64,000 nucleotides of DNA from Pteria penguin. Taxonomy: Eukaryota > Mollusca > Bivalvia > Pterioida > Pteriidae. Position 1 is the first letter of the stretch. Each line of letters begins with the position of its first letter. Positions 59,931 to 64,000 of this stretch are shown one piece after another. The stretch is taken from contig CM068593.1 of assembly GCA_035048485.1 (NCBI GenBank), positions 3,076,535-3,140,534 on the forward strand, written 5' to 3'. The notes below the pieces were generated by a model. It saw nothing but the letters and a program-made list of their open reading frames with translations, was not told where the DNA came from and searched no databases. The translations under genes and the position numbers were made by a program.

Positions 59931-59931
<1 letters not shown>
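58052..59931. other. Non-coding with second-family SINE at 58545-58672
   Basis: AACTGGGTTCGATTCCCTGA (about 58548) and AAAGCGGCGTAAAACATCGA (58629) with a CAACTAACC tail mark a second-family SINE. Poly-C runs lie at 58300 and 58387, and a G-rich run at 59495. No gene was recognised elsewhere. Confidence 0.5.

Positions 59932-59962
<31 letters not shown>
59932..59962. repeat. Poly-C run of 31 bases
   Basis: Uninterrupted C; a G4/i-motif-prone homopolymer and a likely sequencing weak spot. Confidence 0.95.
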
Positions 59963-60289
59963 ATTTTCTTTTTTCTGATCTTTTCCCCTTCGAATTTTAC
60001 ACAAGGCCCAATTCTTTATTAAAGAATCATTAAATGAGAAGAGATCCGAAGCATTCCGAATGTATTATGGGCTATGACTGGTTTTATTGCAAGATAATGT
60101 AAATTTTCCGTCATATCATTGTAAATATATGAATGTCGGCATTTGAATTCACTGGAGAAGCATTCAAAGATGAAATTTTACCTAGAAACTGAAGTACAAT
60201 CCCAAGGGGGATATAATGCATAATTTGATTTTTATTATGTTTATTGAGGAAAACATATCGGGTATCGTTAATAAAAACCCGAGGTATTG

Positions 60290-60850
60290 AGGTACATGTA
60301 CATTTCGCATAAGCATACCAAGGTACATATCGCGTCGTGAGATAAGCGTATAGAGGTACATATCGCGTCGTGAGATAAGCGTATGGAGGTACATATCGGG
60401 TCGTGAGATGTCTATCGAGGTACATATCGCGTCTTGAGATAAGCGTATGGAGGTACATATCGCGTCGTGAGATAAGCGTATGGAGGTACATATCGCGTGG
60501 TGAGATAAGCCTATAGAGGTACATATCGCGTCGTGAGATAAGTCTATCGAGGTACATATCGCGTCGTGAGATAAGCGTATCGAGGTACATAACGCGTCGT
60601 GAGATAAGCGTGTCGAGGTACATATCGCGTCTTGAGATAAGCGTATCGAAGTACATATCGAGTCGTGAGATAAGCGTATCGAAGTACACATCGCGTGGTG
60701 AGATAGTGTGTCGAAGTACATATCGCGTCGTGAAATAAGCGTACCAAGGTACATATCGCATCGTGAGATAAGCGTACCAAGGTACATATCGCGTCGTGAG
60801 ATAAGCGTACCAAGGTACATATCGCGTCGTGAGGAACACATATCGAGCAA
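60290..60850. repeat. 33-bp minisatellite, about 17 units
   Basis: GAGGTACATATCGCGTCGTG then AGATAAGCGTATC. The period is 11 codons, so long frames (up to 249 codons, LISRRDMYLDT-like) appear. No coding evidence. Confidence 0.93.
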
Positions 60851-61012
60851 TGAATCGCATCGTGGAGTATGTGTTCTTATTACATGAGTGACATGTATCC
60901 CTACCCCTTCATGTCAATCAATAAGAACATGTCGTTTGTCTTAGTAGAGAGATCTTGGGTCAGAAAGCGAACAGTACGTGGAGCCAGGGTTGACAATATA
61001 AACAATAATGAT

Positions 61013-61234
61013 AACATAAACATTCTGTATTGCAAATTTTCGGCCTCACGACCTTTTTTAGCAATTTTTGAGATGACAAATACAAAGCTATGTAAAATCC
61101 GTGTTTACGTTTCAAAGATACATAAGCTTCTTTGAAACGTAAACATGGATTTTACATAGCTTTGTATTTGTCATCTCAAAAATTGCTTGATAAAGGTCGT
61201 GAGGCCGAAAATTTGCAATACAGAGTGTTTGTGT
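61013..61234. repeat. Long near-perfect hairpin
   Basis: Arms of about 105 bases (61013-61117 and 61130-61234) pair around the 12-base loop ATACATAAGCTT. Paired blocks include TCTGTATTGCAAATTTTCGG, GAGATGACAAATACAAAGC and ACGTTTCAAAG with their complements. There is one small bulge (TTTTTTA versus TGATAAA). Confidence 0.88.
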
Positions 61235-61257
61235 TCCTTTACTTTTTATGTACCTGA

Positions 61258-61335
61258 CTTCCCTTTGGAGGACTTCCCTTTGGAGGACTTCCCTTTGGAG
61301 GACTTCCCTTTGGAGGACTTCCCTTTGGAGGACTT
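61258..61335. repeat. 15-bp tandem repeat, 5 units
   Basis: GACTTCCCTTTGGAG repeated five times just after the hairpin. It gives an LEDFP repeat in a 117-codon frame without recognised domains. Confidence 0.93.
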
Positions 61336-62727
61336 CTTCGATTCTTTAATAATGATATCGACTTTCACTTTTTCGACACGCAAAAAATGTACACGGATGG
61401 GGAAATATTTTCAAGTTTTTCAAAAGTTTTTCAGGGATGAAAGTCAATATTTTCATTTTCTTTTTCCCTTTTTTGGTACTGTTTTACGACGCATCAGGGT
61501 TATGTCACTTACAAGGTGGCGACACCCGCTCGGCGCATGACTTTATAGTTATGTCCCATGTTCTGACCAACTGATTACAGCGAGGAATTGTTAACCGTGT
61601 CATTGTATACCCTCACACGGGGCCTTGTTGGCTTATACAGTCCCATCCGGATGACAGATGTGTGTGTGTGTGGGGGGGGGGGGGGCGCAGACGCTGAAAA
61701 TTATGTTAATAATTCGAAATACAGCGGGGATCGGACCCAGGTCCTCCGATTACAAATTTTAAGTGCGATTCTACTAGGCTGACAAGTCCCCTATATTCAG
61801 GTTTAAAAAGCTTTTTATCTGAAATGATAATAAGCACTTTGAGGTAAATATCAGGTTGGGTAGATAGAGAGATAGGGCATGTTTTGTGCAAAACATGGGA
61901 AGAATCGATTAATTCATTAATCAGTCAATCGATATAGAAAAAAATCAGCGGTAAATCTAGGAATTCAGAAAAGAAAGGACGGTCAACATTAAGATGAAAT
62001 AAATGATCGTTGATTTTTGCCGATGTCATCGTAAAACGGTAACTTTCACGTGCAGGAGATGGGATCGGTTCCGACAGAAATCCTGCATTATACATATGGA
62101 TCACAAAAAAAAAAAAAAAAAAGAAAAGAAAAGAATAGTAAAATTTAAAGTTGAGAATTGGGGTGGGGTGTATATGAGATTATAAAGATAATAATGAATT
62201 TTAAGGCCTGAAACTTATCTTTAAGAACGTCGATCAAAAGGAAGATTGACCCCGCCCTAGCTCTGCAACTGAAAATGCACCCAATATACAGGGTATATAC
62301 CCTTAATTAATAAAAAAAAAAACCTCGATCAATTGAAACTGTTGACTATAGATCTGATAAGCCATTCGTTTATACACGAAACAACTTAATTACCGTTAGA
62401 GCCTATTGAATCCAAAGCGATCGATTATTGTATTGATTTTCAATCGATTTTCGATATTTGTTGTGACTTTAAGACCCTATGGTATCAACTTGTCAGTATT
62501 TAACAAATTCCATAACATACGACATGTGGAGAAACAATTCAACAAACAGCGCCCGGACTTAGGTTTGATTCAATCACTGAATAGCTATATATTGTTCCTT
62601 TTTCCCAACTAAATTGTAGCGGACTGTTTACAGGAATTTTATATCAAGAGAGGTAACTCGTACTTGTGAGTAAACAGACTATGTCAGATGAATTATATGA
62701 TGGTTCATTGAGCGATGCGTGCTACTT
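61336..62727. other. Non-coding with tRNA-like fragment and GT/G run
   Basis: A GT/G run lies at 61660-61686. On the minus strand about 61725-61790 is tRNA-like (CTTGTCAGCCTAGTAGAATC and CTGGGTCCGATCCCCGC). Poly-A lies at 62104-62121. No gene. Confidence 0.5.
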
Positions 62728-62786
62728 AAATGTACCGTCCTAAGTCGGCATCGTAACTGCAATACAAACAAGTATTTTTGTAATGT
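62728..62786 (+). mobile_element. Fragment of Penelope-like pseudo-LTR
   Basis: Reverse-complemented, it matches the 6560-6825 repeat (ACATTACAAAAATA..., CCGACTTAGGACGG), so another copy of the element family lies here in the opposite orientation, reduced to about 60 bases. Confidence 0.65.
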
Positions 62787-62828
62787 CAATTTCTGTGTTT
62801 AATTTAATTGCAATCATGTTTTAAGCGG

Positions 62829-62893
62829 ATGTCCTTGGTGATTTGTGTCATACAGTTTGGTTAGATGTCTTTTGCCATCCTTATTAATACATT
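62829..62893 (-). pseudogene. Relic of TRIM 5' non-coding exon
   Basis: TTGGTGATTTGTGTCATACAG then TTAGATGTCTT closely matches the TRIM locus 3 exon-1 region (21198-21235) and its copy near 33345. No B-box or propeller sequence is near, so only a fragment of the promoter-side unit remains. Confidence 0.6.
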
Positions 62894-62995
62894 TCAAGCC
62901 GGTGTGGCTGAGGTGCTCGGGACATGACCGAGAGATTCCGGGTTCGATTCCTGCCGTAGATACACTGTTGTCCTGAATGTAACAACAGAAAATTG
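62893..62995 (+). repeat. tRNA-like SINE head
   Basis: AGCCGGTGTGGCTGAGGTGC (A-box-like) and TCCGGGTTCGATTCCTGCCG (B-box). It is truncated by the adjoining GATA/GATG tract and is the closest relative of the 60-bp unit at 49862. Confidence 0.6.
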
Positions 62996-63035
62996 AAATT
63001 ATAAATTTGCTCTACTGGCCATAGAAAGAAAAAAA

Positions 63036-63129
63036 GATAGATAGATAGATAGATGGATGGATGGATGGATGGATGGGTGGATGGATGGATGGATGGGTGG
63101 ATGATGGATGGATGGATGGATGGATGATG

Positions 63130-63167
<38 letters not shown>

Positions 63168-63309
63168 CAGATAGATAGATAGATAGATCGCTCGATGGAT
63201 GGATGGATGGATGGATGGATGGATGGATGGATGGATGGATGGATGGATGGATGGATGGATTGATGGATAGATGGATGAATGGATGAATGGATGGATGGAT
63301 GGATGGATG

Positions 63310-63377
<68 letters not shown>

Positions 63378-63455
63378 TATAGATAGATGGATGGATGGAT
63401 GGATGGATGGATGGATGAAAGATGGATGGATGGATGGATGGATGGATGGATGGAT

Positions 63456-63522
<67 letters not shown>

Positions 63523-63585
63523 GGATGGATGGATGGATGGATGGATGGATGGATGGATGAAAGATGGATGGATGGATGGATGGAT

Positions 63586-63619
<34 letters not shown>

Positions 63620-63670
63620 AAGAAAGATAGAAAGAAAGAAAGATAGAAGAAAAAGAAAGAAAGAAAGAAT
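63036..63670. repeat. (GATA)n/(GATG)n compound microsatellite
   Basis: About 635 bases alternating between blocks of GATA and GATG, with GAAA at the end. Minus-strand frames of poly-Ile/Tyr/Leu/Ser and His/Pro/Ser are artefacts. Confidence 0.96.
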
Positions 63671-64000
63671 CTGTACATACACGTACATGTGTAACACTAT
63701 ACTTCTACATGGAAATTTCGAACACGTCATTAATTTTCATTACTCAGTACTTTCCAACTTTGCGACTACCTACATTAAAGTAAGATTGACTCTAAACAGA
63801 AAGCGAATTATGAACTTAAGTTGAGCGGTTGTAATTGTCATAGAAGACAGGTTTTATAAACATTTTCATGTTTGTTCTAAATAGAGTTAAGACACAATAT
63901 GTAGAGAAAATGCGTTGTTTTAGTAACAGTTAACCAATTTGTCCAAATGGGATAGGATTTACACACTTAGACGGGGGCTTTAACTGGTATCCTGAATCTT
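63671..64000. other. Non-coding end of window
   Basis: Nothing recognised. Confidence 0.5.

Noticed and set aside
60111..60860. Frames of 222 and 249 codons on the minus strand
   Set aside because: A 33-bp tandem repeat with 11-codon period; no domain.
62884..63730. Frames of 243-264 codons rich in Ile, His, Pro, Ser and Leu
   Set aside because: GATA/GATG microsatellite read on the reverse strand.

Overview
This is eukaryotic, AT-rich, repeat-dense DNA with no prokaryotic operons. The best guess is a bivalve or other mollusc. Support comes from a tandem family of RING-less B-box/NHL-type (TRIM-like) genes, tRNA-derived SINEs ending in (CAAT)n, MITEs carrying tandem repeats, and a Penelope-like retroelement. 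The species cannot be named from sequence alone.

The genic theme is one gene family. Five TRIM-like loci lie on the minus strand in head-to-tail order: a partial gene at 1-1034, a truncated pseudogene at 17224-17690, a complete 540-codon gene at 18951-20573, a nearly identical copy with a premature stop at 31096-32718, and a complete more divergent 541-codon paralogue at 43140-44765. Each non-truncated locus has the whole protein in one coding exon. Each also has a recognisable splice acceptor 17-18 bases before the ATG, a non-coding 5' exon with a splice donor, and a CACGTG element upstream. A relic of the same 5' exon sits near 62.83 kb.

Layout: 1-1.7 kb, TRIM locus 1 with its 5' exon and promoter. 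2.3-6.5 kb, dispersed repeats and mostly unannotatable DNA, with one possible signal-peptide exon at 5.3 kb. 6.56-10.63 kb, a decayed Penelope-like element with GIY-YIG upstream of the RT (Naiad-like order) between direct ~260-bp terminal repeats. 10.9-18.9 kb, a candidate MITE, 39-bp minisatellites, a 1257-bp tandem duplication and the truncated TRIM relic. 18.95-43.14 kb, a ~12.1-kb segmental duplication present twice in tandem; each unit holds a TRIM gene, a 39-bp minisatellite, a 156-bp hairpin, a hAT-like element, a MITE with 161-bp repeats, a SINE and an inverted-repeat MITE. 43.14-46.4 kb, TRIM locus 5. 46.4-64 kb, no confident gene; this part is dominated by long tandem arrays (periods 18, 60, 17, 29, 33 and 4 bp), four full SINEs and a long hairpin at 61.0 kb.

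The genes look like products of repeated local duplication. The middle copy (31.1 kb) matches the left copy over most of its length but resembles the right paralogue in its 3' flank and in patches of its C-terminus. That is what unequal crossing-over plus gene conversion inside a tandem family would leave. No new enzymatic system was found. The most interesting items are this hybrid duplication, the permuted-domain retroelement, a 12-fold amplified tRNA-like SINE head, and two long hairpins.
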